From positions 842,033-906,032 of the forward strand of contig NZ_CAMPOV010000001.1 in the NCBI RefSeq assembly GCF_946892675.1: a DNA stretch of 64,000 nucleotides, in the 5' to 3' direction. A program made the position numbers and the translations under genes. The notes beneath the pieces are model-generated. The model was not told the origin of the DNA. It saw nothing but the letters and a program-made list of their open reading frames with translations, and searched no databases. The stretch comes from Arthrobacter sp. Marseille-P9274 (lineage in GTDB: Bacteria > Actinomycetota > Actinomycetes > Actinomycetales > Micrococcaceae). Positions 1 through 10,784 of this stretch are shown piece by piece. The first letter of the stretch is position 1, and each line of letters starts with the position of its first letter.

Positions 1-68
1 TCGGGCGCATACCGGTCGAATTTCCCGTCAGCATCGCGTGCGTCGATTCCTATGCCGATGCCAAGTAG
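1..68 (+). CDS. C-terminal end of an unidentified upstream gene (partial)
   Basis: One frame is open from the window edge to a TAG at 66-68 and encodes about 21 residues ending in ACVDSYADAK. It lies in the same direction as the WXG-like gene that follows. Nothing in this fragment identifies a family, and so short an open frame can occur by chance in GC-rich DNA. I list it because the next gene is the kind often preceded by a small Esx-like partner. Confidence 0.25.
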   Translation, partial: GRIPVEFPVSIACVDSYADAK

Positions 69-145
69 CGGCTTTTCCACAGCCCGCGGAGGGGCCGTGG
101 CCGCCGGGGCCTGAGTCGCATAGCCTCGTCCCGAGCACGGCAGGG

Positions 146-187
146 AAGGCCGGACGGCGGAGGAGGAAGGCCGGGCGGCGGAGGAGG
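146..187 (+). repeat. 21-bp tandem duplication carrying the ribosome binding site
   Basis: Two 21-bp units (146-166 and 167-187) differ at a single base. Each ends in the purine run GGCGGAGGAGG, so the Shine-Dalgarno sequence is duplicated. The second copy sits directly before the ATG at 191. The first copy lies 21 bp upstream in the same frame. Confidence 0.9.
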
Positions 188-190
188 AAG

Positions 191-1687
191 ATGGCTGTTC
201 TGACGATCGACATCGAGGCGCTGGGCGCGTCGGCCGCGTCGGCGGAGGGCGCCGCCGCGAATCTGGCCGCGTTGCGCCGGGACGCCGTCGGCAGGTCGGC
301 CGCCGCTGCCGGCATGTCCGGCTGGGAAACCGAGGCCCTGGCATGGGGCGAGGCATACGATACCGCCGCGGCCGGCATCCTGACCGCACTGGACCAGCTG
401 TCGGCAGCCTACGCCTCGGCCGGGTTCCATACCCGGGTAGCGGCATCGCTTTACGCCTTCACGGAGCAGTTGTCCGGCGGAGCGCCAGTGCCGTACGAAG
501 TCCCGCCGGAACCGGTCGCCTGGGTGTGCGGGCCGCAGGCCGTTTCCGCGGTAGGGGGCCGGGTCCCGCTGATGCCGGAGTTCGGCCAGGTGGTCGCGGA
601 CGCCGCAGGCCGCGCCTGGCCGTCGGGCGATGCCTCGGCCATGCGTTCCACGGCCGCGGCCTGGTCCTACGTCGCGGCCGAACTCGAGGCGGAATCGGCC
701 CGCGCTTTATCCTCGGCCACCTTGCCCCTCGCCGGCCAGCGGGCCGCGGACGTCGCCCTGCTCGAACAGCACCACGGGCAGCTCCACCGCAGTTGCCTGG
801 ACATCGCCGGGGCATGCCGTGCCCTCGCCGGCGATTGCGCGCACATGGCCGGAATGGTCGAGGACGCCCACGCCCAGCTTGCGACCGAAATCGAGTCCTT
901 CGTGCGCGACGTCGCCGTGTCCGTCGGGGTCTCGGTCCTCGTGTCCGTGCTCAGCGCGGGAATCGGGGCCTTGCTCGCGAATGCCGCGGCGGCCGGCCGG
1001 CTCCTGACGGCGGTCCGGGTCTTCCAAGCGGTCACCGATCGTTTCGCCGCCGACGCCGGCATCGCGCGGCAGCTGCTGCGCACCTCCGGATCGGCGCTGG
1101 CCGGCAGCCTGCCGAAGAGCCTGCGGACCGCCGTCCTGCCGTTGGCCGACGGGATGCGGCAGCCGGTGATCCGGCTGCACGGCCTCAGCGGCCCCACGCC
1201 CGCAGGCCGCACCCTGGAGACGGCACGCACGGGCGGTGACTACGCCCTCTCCTTCGCCGCTTCGGGACCGGCCGGCATCCTGTCGCACGGACTGGCCAAG
1301 GCGGCCAAGACCGGCCTGGAACGGGCGGCGGGCGGCGCGGCCCACGGAGGCCCCGCAGGCTCGTCCTTCGCCTGGAGGGTCATCCACAACCTGGACTTCG
1401 GGTCGAGGTTTTCGATTGTCGCGGTGGGCGCCAGCCGGCAGCATGGCCGGGTCCAGGATGCCGGAGAAACAGCGTCGCCCAACGGATATCTCCGCGCGGC
1501 TGCTGCGCCCGCGCTCCCCTCGATCACGCCCGGAGCGCTCGTCATGCCGGCGCGGCTGCGGGTGAAGCTCGGCGCTACTCCCCGGCCGGTCGGGCGGGAC
1601 GCAGCGGAGCAGGGATTTCTTGCGACGAATCCCAGGGCATCGTCCACCCCAAGTCGTCAAAAAGATGGCTCAGCAGGATCGCGGTGA
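191..1687 (+). CDS. WXG/T7SS-substrate-like protein with no recognisable effector domain
   Basis: A 498-residue Ala-rich protein. I chose the ATG at 191 because GGAGGAGGAAG immediately precedes it; the frame is open back to 38. The N-terminal half looks helical, with a WXG-like stretch (GMSGWETEALAWGEAY, about residues 40-55) and a second module beginning WPSGDASAMRSTAAAW. This two-module pattern is seen in actinobacterial WXG100/CpnT-type N-termini of type VII secretion substrates. A hydrophobic segment (VSVGVSVLVSVLSAGIGALL) lies near residue 245. The last part has no toxin or enzyme motif I recognise, and the final 113 bp run antisense into the Nudix gene. It could be a truncated polymorphic-toxin relative; no immunity gene follows. 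The family assignment is inference from pattern. Confidence 0.6.
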   Translation: MAVLTIDIEALGASAASAEGAAANLAALRRDAVGRSAAAAGMSGWETEALAWGEAYDTAAAGILTALDQLSAAYASAGFHTRVAASLYAFTEQLSGGAPVPYEVPPEPVAWVCGPQAVSAVGGRVPLMPEFGQVVADAAGRAWPSGDASAMRSTAAAWSYVAAELEAESARALSSATLPLAGQRAADVALLEQHHGQLHRSCLDIAGACRALAGDCAHMAGMVEDAHAQLATEIESFVRDVAVSVGVSVLVSVLSAGIGALLANAAAAGRLLTAVRVFQAVTDRFAADAGIARQLLRTSGSALAGSLPKSLRTAVLPLADGMRQPVIRLHGLSGPTPAGRTLETARTGGDYALSFAASGPAGILSHGLAKAAKTGLERAAGGAAHGGPAGSSFAWRVIHNLDFGSRFSIVAVGASRQHGRVQDAGETASPNGYLRAAAAPALPSITPGALVMPARLRVKLGATPRPVGRDAAEQGFLATNPRASSTPSRQKDGSAGSR

Positions 1688-2282
1688 AGCCCCAGACCGT
1701 CACCCCGTGGACCAGGAAGCAGGGGCTCTTGAAGACGTTGCCGCTACGCTCGACGACCGCCGTGCGCCGGTTCTTCGGGTCGAGCAGGTCGGCGACGGGG
1801 ACCCGGAAGACCTGCGCCGATTCCGCGAAATCCACCACGGAGACGGGAGACGGCGAGGTCCACCACGCAAGGACGGGTGTCACGAGGAAATTGCTGACGG
1901 AGAGCGGGATCTCTGGCAGCGTGCCGAGGACTTCGACACCGCCGGCGTCCAGGCCGGTTTCCTCGACCGCTTCCCGAAGCGCGGCCGCCACCGGTCCGTC
2001 GTCGTCCGGGTCGATCCCCCCGCCGGGGAACGCTACCTGACCGGGATGGGAGGACAGCGTCGCCGCCCGTTCGATGAACAGCAGGTCGAGATCGTCCGGC
2101 ACCACGGAGTGATGGAACTCGGCGGGCGTATCGTCCAGGGCTCCGAAGAGCATCAGGACGGCAGCCGTGCGGGCTTCGTCCTCGTCCAGCTCCACGTTGT
2201 ACCAGCGTTCCCGGTCGCGGACCGACAGCCGTTCGTGGAACGGCACGCTCACCAGTTTTTCGAGATCCGCCTTGGCACTCAT
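1575..2282 (-). CDS. NudL-type Nudix hydrolase (probable CoA pyrophosphatase)
   Basis: A 235-residue Nudix hydrolase. The NudL/YeaB-type signature [12 protein letters not shown] (residues 77-88) runs directly into a Nudix box ending REAVEETG (103-110), whose glutamates bind the catalytic metal. Family members cleave CoA and its derivatives to phosphopantetheine and 3',5'-ADP; that activity is known for the family, not shown here. The start ATG overlaps the nth stop in an ATGA tetranucleotide, implying translational coupling. The 3' end overlaps the convergent WXG-like gene by 113 bp. The protein reads as intact, so the extra overlap more likely comes from run-on of the other gene. Confidence 0.9.
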   Translation of the reverse strand: MSAKADLEKLVSVPFHERLSVRDRERWYNVELDEDEARTAAVLMLFGALDDTPAEFHHSVVPDDLDLLFIERAATLSSHPGQVAFPGGGIDPDDDGPVAAALREAVEETGLDAGGVEVLGTLPEIPLSVSNFLVTPVLAWWTSPSPVSVVDFAESAQVFRVPVADLLDPKNRRTAVVERSGNVFKSPCFLVHGVTVWGFTAILLSHLFDDLGWTMPWDSSQEIPAPLRPARPAGE

Positions 2283-3103
2283 GCATCCAGCTTAAAACCG
2301 GCGGCGCGCAGTTCGGCCCGCGTCTGGCCTGCGCGCATGCGGGCCAGCAGCTCCTCCCGGCCGGGAGCCAGCTCGTACTTCAGGAGTTTGGCGGCCTTGT
2401 CCGGATCGACTTCCCCCTCACCGAAGGACGGGCAAAGGTCGGCCACGGCGCAGGCACCGCAGGCCGGCTTCTTCGCATGGCAGACCCTGCGGCCGTGGAA
2501 CACCACGCGGTGGGACAGCATGGTCCAGTCCTTGGGCTCGAACAATTCGGCCACGTCGAACTCGACCTTGACCGCATCGGTGGAAGCCGTCCAGCCAAAG
2601 CGCCTGGCCAGGCGGCCGAAATGGGTATCCACCGTGATGCCCGGAATCCCGAAGGCGTTGCCCAGCACCACGTTCGCCGTCTTGCGGCCCACTCCTGCCA
2701 GGGTGATGAGGTCCTCGAGCCTGCCCGGGACCTCCCCGTTGTACTCGTCGACAATCCGGTTCGAGAGCGCCAGCAGGCTCTGGGCTTTCGCACGGAAGAA
2801 CCCGGTGGGCCGGATCATCTCCTGCAGCTCCGCCTCATCCGCCTCGGCCATGGCCCTGGCATCCGGATAGCGTGCGAACAGGGCAGGAGTCGTCGCGTTC
2901 ACGCGGACATCCGTCGTCTGCGCGGACAGGACCGTCGCGACGACCAGTTCGAAAGGGTTGCGGAAGTCCAGTTCCGCGACGGCGTAGGGGTACTGTTCGG
3001 CGAGGATCTTGTTGATCCGCCGCGCCCGCCGCTTGAGCGCCAGCGGAGTCTCTTCCGCGCCGGTCCTGCGCGGCCTGCGCGCAGCCTTCTCAGGCACGCT
3101 CAA
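2279..3103 (-). CDS. nth: endonuclease III (DNA glycosylase/AP lyase)
   Basis: Excises oxidised pyrimidines and cleaves the abasic site in base excision repair. The helix-hairpin-helix [14 protein letters not shown] carries the catalytic lysine K141, and the catalytic aspartate is D159 in TVDTH. A C-terminal [4Fe-4S] loop has the canonical C-X6-C-X2-C-X5-C spacing (C208, C215, C218, C224). At 274 residues it is longer than E. coli Nth because of a basic N-terminal tail of about 20 residues. The start overlaps the end of the upstream membrane-protein gene by 14 bp and the stop overlaps the Nudix start, so the three genes probably form one transcript. Confidence 0.97.
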   Translation of the reverse strand: MSVPEKAARRPRRTGAEETPLALKRRARRINKILAEQYPYAVAELDFRNPFELVVATVLSAQTTDVRVNATTPALFARYPDARAMAEADEAELQEMIRPTGFFRAKAQSLLALSNRIVDEYNGEVPGRLEDLITLAGVGRKTANVVLGNAFGIPGITVDTHFGRLARRFGWTASTDAVKVEFDVAELFEPKDWTMLSHRVVFHGRRVCHAKKPACGACAVADLCPSFGEGEVDPDKAAKLLKYELAPGREELLARMRAGQTRAELRAAGFKLDA

Positions 3104-4739
3104 TGTTCGTCAGATCCCGCAGCACCCCGACGCGCCCGTCCGTGTGCTGGACCAGGAACTCATCGCCGCGGTCCTGCAGTGCCAGGATCCAGGCACCGGG
3201 TTCCAGGGTGAACGCCACCTGGCCGGTGTTCTCATCGAACACGGGGCGCGTCCGGCCCACGGCGAACCAGAACGCCTCGTACGTGACTTCCTCTTCCGGC
3301 TCTTCATAGTGTTCGCGCGTGGCGCTGATCGGCCCTGCGGAGGCCGTCCTGTTACCCGCAGCCACGGAGCCCATTGCTGCGGTCTTGGGGTACGACGCCG
3401 TTGCCTCCTCTGCGCGTTCTTCCCGCTGGGCGCGGTCCTGTTCTTGCGGGGCGCGGTCCGTCTCCGGAGCGGTCCGGCCGGTGGCTCCGGCCGCGGAGAG
3501 CGCAGCATCGGGCTGACCCTTGGCAGCGTCGGGGCCGCGTGAGCCGGCGCCCGCAATGCTGTTCGCCTCGGTCTTGGCTCCGAGTTCTGCGGGCGGCGTG
3601 GCCTCCTTGGCGGCCGCGGCCGAAGCAGCAGCGCTGCCCTGTCGGGCGGAACGTCCTGCGGCGGAGGCAACAGCCTCGTCGTCCGAGACCGGGATTCCCA
3701 CGGCTTCGCCGTCGGCTGCACCCGGCGCCGCCTCATCGTCCGCTGCCGCGGCGGAGGTCTCTGCCGCCGGCCCCGTCGGCGCCGTCACCCCATGGGTCTT
3801 ACCGGTGCGGCCTGCCGCACCGGCTCCCGAGATGCCTGACAAGCCGGAAGAGCCTGACGGGCGCGCCGTGCCGGCTCCGGCCGCGGCTCCGGTTGCTGCT
3901 CCGGTTGCACCGGTGCCGGGAGTGCCGGCCGAGGCTGCAGAGCCCGCCCCGGCTGCGGCAGCTCCGGCGGCTCCGGCGACTGCAGCTGCGGCCTTTGATC
4001 CCGCTGCCGGCGAGGGGCCGGAAGCAGCTTTGGACTCGCTCTTCGTCGGGACGGCGGTGCTGCCCTGCCGATCCCCGGCTCCGGGGCGTGACCCTTCGGC
4101 GGCGGATGCAAGGGCGCTGTGCCCCGCGGGCCCGCCGGCCGCATCTGCCGCTGCCGCCCCGGCTGAAGCACCGCCGGCTGCAGCGGCCTGGTCCGCCCGG
4201 GCTGCCGGAGCCGTGGCCGCCTTGGGCTTGGCCGTCTTCGGCCGCGGCTCGATGGCGTCGCGGGCCACCGGGTGCGCGGTGGTCTCCGGCCGTCCCACAA
4301 AGTCTGCCCGGAACTGCGGAATCCAACGCGCGCAGACAGTGGCGGCCAGCAGGCCCAGACCACCGACGAACCCGATGATGGACACGGGCTGAAGCCCCGA
4401 TACCAGCTCCAGGAAGTAGTAGGCGGCGTTGAAGCACGCCACCACGGAGGCGAACTGGTCCACGGACAGGGATCCGATCCGCAGCTTGGTCTTCGGTGCC
4501 AGCCTCCGGATGGCGAACAGAACCAGCACGATGACCGGCAGCAGAATGCTGAGGCCGAGCTGGAAGAGACCTGCGGAGTTCCAGATGTTGAAAACAATTC
4601 CTCGGAACACCCCCGCGGGCAGTACCGACGCGAGGAACAGCAGGACTACGGCCAGCGCCACGGTGATGTCGCGCATCGTAAAGGGACCTGCCACCGCCTC
4701 TCCCACGCCGTCGCGGTTGGTCACGGCAGGATCAGTCAT
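3090..4739 (-). CDS. membrane protein with long Ala/Gly/Pro-rich linker and SH3-like C-terminus
   Basis: A 549-residue protein of unknown function. The N-terminal 145 residues hold about four hydrophobic segments (near 24-45, 57-79, 94-113 and 120-140). Residues of about 150-465 form a low-complexity linker of Ala, Gly, Ser and Pro with scattered acidic and basic residues. The last 80 residues form a compact beta-rich module ([20 protein letters not shown], then [16 protein letters not shown]) resembling a small SH3-like fold. The layout suggests a membrane anchor with a tethered domain. It is first in a probable operon with nth and the Nudix gene. No enzymatic motif is visible. Confidence 0.75.
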   Translation of the reverse strand: MTDPAVTNRDGVGEAVAGPFTMRDITVALAVVLLFLASVLPAGVFRGIVFNIWNSAGLFQLGLSILLPVIVLVLFAIRRLAPKTKLRIGSLSVDQFASVVACFNAAYYFLELVSGLQPVSIIGFVGGLGLLAATVCARWIPQFRADFVGRPETTAHPVARDAIEPRPKTAKPKAATAPAARADQAAAAGGASAGAAAADAAGGPAGHSALASAAEGSRPGAGDRQGSTAVPTKSESKAASGPSPAAGSKAAAAVAGAAGAAAAGAGSAASAGTPGTGATGAATGAAAGAGTARPSGSSGLSGISGAGAAGRTGKTHGVTAPTGPAAETSAAAADDEAAPGAADGEAVGIPVSDDEAVASAAGRSARQGSAAASAAAAKEATPPAELGAKTEANSIAGAGSRGPDAAKGQPDAALSAAGATGRTAPETDRAPQEQDRAQREERAEEATASYPKTAAMGSVAAGNRTASAGPISATREHYEEPEEEVTYEAFWFAVGRTRPVFDENTGQVAFTLEPGAWILALQDRGDEFLVQHTDGRVGVLRDLTNIERA

Positions 4740-4870
4740 GGTCTATCTCCGTTCGTTTCGGCCACCAGTGCCAGCTGATTTCAGCGTAGTCAACGATGTG
4801 GGCCTTCACTAGCCGAACCGCGGCAGCGGACCGAACCCGATCTGACCGCTCGGCGCAGATTTGCAGCCTT

Positions 4871-4929
4871 TCACATCGTCGAATGTGACGCCGCACACTG
4901 GTGTCACAGGCAGGCGCTAGTGTGATAAT
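4871..4929 (+). promoter_or_regulatory. acs promoter with Crp/GlxR-like half-sites
   Basis: An extended -10 (TGTGATAAT, 4921-4929) lies 17 bp from a -35-like GTGTCA (4901-4906). Upstream are an inverted TCACA...TGTGA pair (4871-4888) and a second TGTGA...TCACA pair with a wider spacer (4884-4908), overlapping the -35. These are the half-sites of the Crp/GlxR consensus TGTGA-N6-TCACA, but none has canonical spacing. GlxR controls acetate genes in Corynebacterium, and a crp gene lies 4 kb downstream. The promoter call is fair; the operator call is tentative. Confidence 0.5.
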
Positions 4930-4992
4930 CGACACGGATGGCAGCCGCTGCCATCGGCAGGCCATGCAAGCCGCAACACGAAAGGTCTTCGA

Positions 4993-6969
<1,977 letters not shown>

Positions 6970-6984
6970 TCCTCCAGCACCATC

Positions 6985-7025
6985 CGCACGGGGGCGCCGC
7001 AGCACAGCTGCGGCGCCCCCGTGCG
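6985..7025 (+). terminator. terminator hairpin after acs
   Basis: A perfect 18-bp stem (6985-7002 with 7008-7025) and a 5-nt loop begin 16 nt after the acs stop. There is no U-tract, as is common in high-GC actinobacteria. Confidence 0.85.
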
Positions 7026-7082
7026 TGTCGGGGCGGCGTAGCGAACCTCCGGCCGGACATGCAGGTGCGGCATAGTGGAACC

Positions 7083-7538
7083 ATGACCGATCCCGCCGGC
7101 GGCAGCAGCCGCAAACTCCTGATCCTCAATGGCCCCAACCTCAACCTGCTCGGCACCCGGGAACCGCACATCTACGGCGCCGACACGCTGGCCGACGTCG
7201 AAAAACTCGCCGCAGACGCGGCGGAAACGCGGGGCATGACCGTGGAGTGCTTCCAGTCAAATCACGAAGGCGCCCTGATCGACGCCGTACACGCGGCCCG
7301 GGGCACCGCCGCGGGCATCGTCATCAATCCCGGCGGCTTCACGCACACCTCCGTCGCGTTGCGCGATGCCCTCTCGGGCGTCGACCTGCCCGTCGTCGAG
7401 GTCCACATCAGCAACGTCCACCGCCGCGAGGAATTCCGCCACCATTCCTACATCTCCGGCATTGCCGAGGCCGTGATCGCCGGCGCCGGCATCAGCGGCT
7501 ACCGGTTCGCGATCGAACTGCTCGCGGACCGGGTCTAG
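7083..7538 (+). CDS. aroQ: type II 3-dehydroquinate dehydratase
   Basis: Third step of the shikimate pathway: 3-dehydroquinate to 3-dehydroshikimate by the type II, non-Schiff-base mechanism. Motifs are [13 protein letters not shown] with R26 and the catalytic tyrosine Y31, [26 protein letters not shown], and EVHISN with H108. The 151-residue length is typical. The ATG at 7083 is preferred over the in-frame ATG at 7059 because it leaves the usual short N-terminus and because a -10-like CATAGT ends 6 nt before it, which fits a leaderless transcript. It stands apart from other aromatic pathway genes. Confidence 0.96.
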   Translation: MTDPAGGSSRKLLILNGPNLNLLGTREPHIYGADTLADVEKLAADAAETRGMTVECFQSNHEGALIDAVHAARGTAAGIVINPGGFTHTSVALRDALSGVDLPVVEVHISNVHRREEFRHHSYISGIAEAVIAGAGISGYRFAIELLADRV

Positions 7539-7543
7539 GAAAC

Positions 7544-7584
7544 CTGCCCCGGCCTGTCCGGCCCGGGCTGCCCGGCCGGGGCAG
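7544..7584. terminator. hairpin between convergent aroQ and protease genes
   Basis: An 11-bp perfect inverted repeat (CTGCCCCGGCC at 7544-7554 with its complement at 7574-7584) encloses a GC-rich 19-nt loop. It sits between two convergent stop codons and can serve both strands. Confidence 0.65.
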
Positions 7585-7631
7585 TGCCCGGATGCTGCCC
7601 GGTTACGTCCGGACGCCGCGGAAGCGCTCCG

Positions 7632-8819
7632 CTACTTCCGGACGCACTGCCCGGCCGCCACGGTTTCCTGGTAAACCATCGATTCGTCGATCACCGGCCG
7701 GATCTCCGCCAGCGACAGGGCATAGCCGACCGGAACGTCGTCGGTGGCCTTGGCAAACACCATGCCGGAGATCCGGCCTTCGTCGTCCAGCAGCGGACCG
7801 CCGGAATTACCCTGCTCCACGTTGGCGGCCAGGGTGTACACCTCGAGTTTCGAGGGCTCGGCGCCGTAGATGTTTTGCACCAGCACGGTCGACTTACCCT
7901 GGACCGTGGCCGGGTGGCTCTGGAAGGGCCCGCCGGCCGGATACCCGTGGAACGCCGCGAGGGCACCGTTCGGCAGCACGTCCCCGATAGCGAGGGGCTG
8001 CAACTGAAGGTCCTCCACCGCCAGCACGGCGATGTCACGCTGCGGATCGAAGTGCACCACCCGGGCGGGCAGCACGCGCCCGTCCGGAATCTCGACGATC
8101 GGCTCGTTTACGCCGGCGACAACGTGGGCGTTGGTCATCACCCGGTCCGGCGCGATGACGAACCCGGAGCCGGTCTGGTTCTGGCCGCACTGGAACGCTG
8201 TGCCGGCGATCTTCAGGACGGACGCGGCGGCCTGGTTGAGCGCGGGGGTGTCCACGCTGGCGTCGGGAACGGGTGCCGGGGTCGCCGGTGCGGCCTGGTC
8301 CGTCACCATCGGGATACCGTCCTGGACGGCGATCGACCGGGCCTGCGCCAGCCAGGTCTTGACCGGATTCGGCGTCACCGAGTCGATCGTCTGGATGACC
8401 TTGGAGGCGGCGATCTGCTGGGAGACGAAAGGGATGCCCAGCGCGCCGATGCTGAAGGCCAGCATGGACATCACGAGCGCTGCCACGGCCAGGTTCGCCG
8501 CCCCGCCCAGCAGCCGGTCCACCGGCCTGACCGTGGGGAAGTCGATCCGCCCGCGGATGGCGCGGCCGATGCCGGATCCGATCGCATGCCCGAGGATGAC
8601 CAGCAGGATTGCCCCCGCGATGATGGCCGTCAGCCGCCAGGCCGGGTCGGGCACCCACATGCTCACGTACGGAATGGCGAGGAAGGCTGCGATCGCGCCG
8701 AGGATGAAGCCGACGATTCCGCCCAGGGTCACGAAGAACCCCTTGCGCAGGCCCGCAATGAGGTAGGAAAGCAGGATCAGGATCAGGACGACGTCGAGAA
8801 CCGTCAGGCCGAATAGCAA
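7632..8819 (-). CDS. MarP-like membrane serine protease (CvpA + trypsin-like domain)
   Basis: The N-terminus has four hydrophobic segments of the CvpA/colicin V family. A chymotrypsin-fold protease domain follows, with the triad His in TNAHVVAG, Asp in RDIAVLAVE and Ser in QGNSGGPL. This architecture matches M. tuberculosis MarP, a periplasmic protease needed for acid resistance. A cysteine in the protease N-terminus (FQCGQNQTG) and one near the C-terminus (AGQCVRK) could form a disulfide. The frame extends to a GTG at 8852, but a TAGACT -10 on the minus strand (8854-8859) lies one base before that codon. The TTG at 8819, preceded by GGAGACAGC, is therefore preferred and gives 395 residues. 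The start is uncertain; the family is clear. Confidence 0.88.
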   Translation of the reverse strand: MLFGLTVLDVVLILILLSYLIAGLRKGFFVTLGGIVGFILGAIAAFLAIPYVSMWVPDPAWRLTAIIAGAILLVILGHAIGSGIGRAIRGRIDFPTVRPVDRLLGGAANLAVAALVMSMLAFSIGALGIPFVSQQIAASKVIQTIDSVTPNPVKTWLAQARSIAVQDGIPMVTDQAAPATPAPVPDASVDTPALNQAAASVLKIAGTAFQCGQNQTGSGFVIAPDRVMTNAHVVAGVNEPIVEIPDGRVLPARVVHFDPQRDIAVLAVEDLQLQPLAIGDVLPNGALAAFHGYPAGGPFQSHPATVQGKSTVLVQNIYGAEPSKLEVYTLAANVEQGNSGGPLLDDEGRISGMVFAKATDDVPVGYALSLAEIRPVIDESMVYQETVAAGQCVRK

Positions 8820-8969
8820 GCTGTCTCCATCGATGGCCGGGGGTTTATGCACAAGTCTAATATCCGAGGCTGGGAATATGCCCGGGGCCGGACTGGTTAA
8901 GCGCTACGGCACCCCTGCCGTGGGCTCTCGAGTGGAGGGGCATCCCGTTGTCTCTGAGCGAAATCGCCC

Positions 8970-8985
8970 TGTGGAAGATGTCACA
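8970..8985. promoter_or_regulatory. Crp/GlxR binding site upstream of crp
   Basis: TGTGGAAGATGTCACA matches the Crp/GlxR consensus TGTGA-N6-TCACA at nine of ten defined positions. It lies 88 bp before the crp start codon, consistent with autoregulation. This is read from sequence only. Confidence 0.65.
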
Positions 8986-9072
8986 TCGACTGCTCATGCG
9001 GCAGAATGGTAGGCAGTGCCGCAGCTGGCTCTGTTCCAGCTGCCAAGCAAAATGACTGAATCAGGAGACTAA

Positions 9073-9750
9073 ATGGACATCGAGATACTTCGCCGCGCAC
9101 CTCTTTTCGCTTCCCTCGACGACGACGTTTTTGCCGCGCTGACGGATGAGCTGACAGAGGTTGACCTCTCGCGTGGTGCCTCGGTGTTCCGTGAAGGTGA
9201 CCAGGGCGACCAGTTGTACTTCATCGTTTCCGGCAAGATCAAGCTCGGCCGCACCGCCTCGGACGGCCGCGAGAACCTGGTGGCCATCCTCGGCCCGGGC
9301 GAGCTCTTCGGCGAGATGGCCCTGTTCGATCCCAGCCCCCGTTCCACCTCAGCCACGGCCGTTTCCGAGACGCGCCTGGCCGGCCTGAAGAACGAGAACC
9401 TGCGCGGCCTGCTGGAGACCCGTCCCGAGGTTTCCGCCCAGCTGCTGCAGGCCCTGGCCCGCCGGCTCCGCCGCACCAACGACTCGCTGGCCGACCTGGT
9501 CTTCTCCGACGTTCCCGGCCGCGTGGCCAAGGCACTGCTCGACCTGGCGGACCGCTTCGGCCGCCCGGCGACCGACGGCATCCTGGTCGCCCACGAGCTG
9601 ACCCAGGAAGAACTGGCCCAGCTCGTCGGCGCCTCCCGCGAAACGGTGAACAAGGCCCTGGCCGAGTTCGTCCAGCGCGGCTGGGTCCGGCTCGAGGCCC
9701 GCGCGGTCGTGATCCTGGACATCCAGCGGCTGCGTCAGCGTTCCCGCTAA
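9073..9750 (+). CDS. crp: Crp/Fnr-family global regulator (Crp/GlxR type)
   Basis: A 225-residue transcription factor. The N-terminal cyclic-nucleotide-binding beta-barrel includes the FGEMALF phosphate-binding cassette. It ends in a winged helix-turn-helix with recognition segment ELTQEELAQLVGASRETVNK. In relatives such as C. glutamicum GlxR it binds cAMP and controls carbon metabolism, respiration and growth genes. A clear AGGAG lies 5-9 nt before the ATG. A near-consensus Crp site lies upstream, so autoregulation is likely. The gene is monocistronic, ending at a hairpin shared with the convergent Nudix operon. Confidence 0.96.
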   Translation: MDIEILRRAPLFASLDDDVFAALTDELTEVDLSRGASVFREGDQGDQLYFIVSGKIKLGRTASDGRENLVAILGPGELFGEMALFDPSPRSTSATAVSETRLAGLKNENLRGLLETRPEVSAQLLQALARRLRRTNDSLADLVFSDVPGRVAKALLDLADRFGRPATDGILVAHELTQEELAQLVGASRETVNKALAEFVQRGWVRLEARAVVILDIQRLRQRSR

Positions 9751-9766
9751 ACCGGCTTAACGACGA

Positions 9767-9801
9767 CGGCGGCGGCCACCTTTCGCAGGTGGCCGCCGCC
9801 G
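9767..9801. terminator. terminator hairpin after crp
   Basis: A perfect 15-bp stem (9767-9781 with 9787-9801) and TTCGC loop lie between crp and the convergent Nudix gene, and probably end transcripts from both sides. Confidence 0.85.
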
Positions 9802-9851
9802 CTGTATTTAACGTCCTGGTCCAAGGCTGCTACCGCCCCCGCCGGACGCAG

Positions 9852-10784
9852 CTACCGCCCGCGCTGGACCGAACCGCCTTCGGTTCCCACCGCCGTCGGA
9901 ACCTCCAGCATGGGGATTCCGTCCACGACGACCAGCTGCGGATGGTAGGTCTGCGGCTGCCGCTTATGGGAAAGGTACGCGACGCAGCCGCGGGCGGTAG
10001 AGATTTTCTCCAGCATGGTTTCGACGGCGGGCGATGTCACCTCGCTGAGGGTGCGGCCGCGCGTATCCTCCTGGTCCGCGGTGTCCCCCAGGTTGCTGGT
10101 GTCCCTCTCCGCGATCACCCTCGCGGCGCTGACCCACGAGCCCCACACGCCCTTGCCGTCCAGCCGGACCGGCTGCTGGTTCACCGGCTGGGTGGCGGCG
10201 AAGTAGCGGGTGTCGAAGCGCCGGTGGGCGAAGTCCGGGCTGATCCACCGGGACAGCGGGCGCAGCAGATCGGTGCGCAGGCCCAGTCCCCAGCGGTCCA
10301 GCAGCGCGGGAAAACTGCTTTCCTGTTCGGCCACCAGCTGGCGGGCGCGCATCCAGTCCTCGCTGTTGCCGCCCTCGACCAGGGAGACCTCGTCCTGGCC
10401 CGCAAGCAGGATTCCGGTCTCCTCGAACAGCTCCCGGATGGCCGCGACGACGTGGGCCCGGGCCTGCTGGTGGTCCTCGATGCCCATGTTCTCGGCCCAT
10501 TTGCCGGGCGTCGGACCGAACCAGCCGACGGGCCCGTAGTCCGCCTCGTCCAGGCTGCCCCCGGGGAAGGCAATCGTGCCCAGGGGCGATTTGCCGGAGC
10601 GGTAGCCAACGTAGGTCTCGGCCCCGTCGACCCCGTCCCGCACCAGGACGACGCTGCTGGCGAGGCGGGCCTTGAGCGGCGACCGCTCGCCGTGCTCCAA
10701 CCAGCTCCGGGCCGCGGCATGCTGCTCCGGCGGCAGCTGGAACCGCCGCGTTGTCTGGCGGAGCGGGCTAGCTGAACTCGGCAA
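9852..10784 (-). CDS. Nudix hydrolase family protein
   Basis: A 310-residue protein with a split Nudix motif. The glycine cluster GTIAFPGGSLDEADYG is separated from the catalytic helix AAIRELFEETGILLA by an insertion of about 35 residues. A long Nudix helix insertion like this is seen in the NUDT19/RP2p group, which acts on CoA species in animals; the substrate here cannot be told. Its start overlaps the end of ridA by 17 bp, so it is the last gene of a three-gene operon (DUF4177, RidA, Nudix). Confidence 0.85.
   Translation of the reverse strand: MPSSASPLRQTTRRFQLPPEQHAAARSWLEHGERSPLKARLASSVVLVRDGVDGAETYVGYRSGKSPLGTIAFPGGSLDEADYGPVGWFGPTPGKWAENMGIEDHQQARAHVVAAIRELFEETGILLAGQDEVSLVEGGNSEDWMRARQLVAEQESSFPALLDRWGLGLRTDLLRPLSRWISPDFAHRRFDTRYFAATQPVNQQPVRLDGKGVWGSWVSAARVIAERDTSNLGDTADQEDTRGRTLSEVTSPAVETMLEKISTARGCVAYLSHKRQPQTYHPQLVVVDGIPMLEVPTAVGTEGGSVQRGR

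Noticed and set aside
38-190. N-terminal extension of the WXG-like gene
   Set aside because: It would translate the tandem repeat as Arg/Lys-rich sequence, and the ATG at 191 has a strong ribosome site.
8820-8852. GTG start of the MarP-like protease
   Set aside because: A TAGACT -10 hexamer sits one base before it, so the codon would fall upstream of the likely transcript start. Not excluded if the promoter call is wrong.
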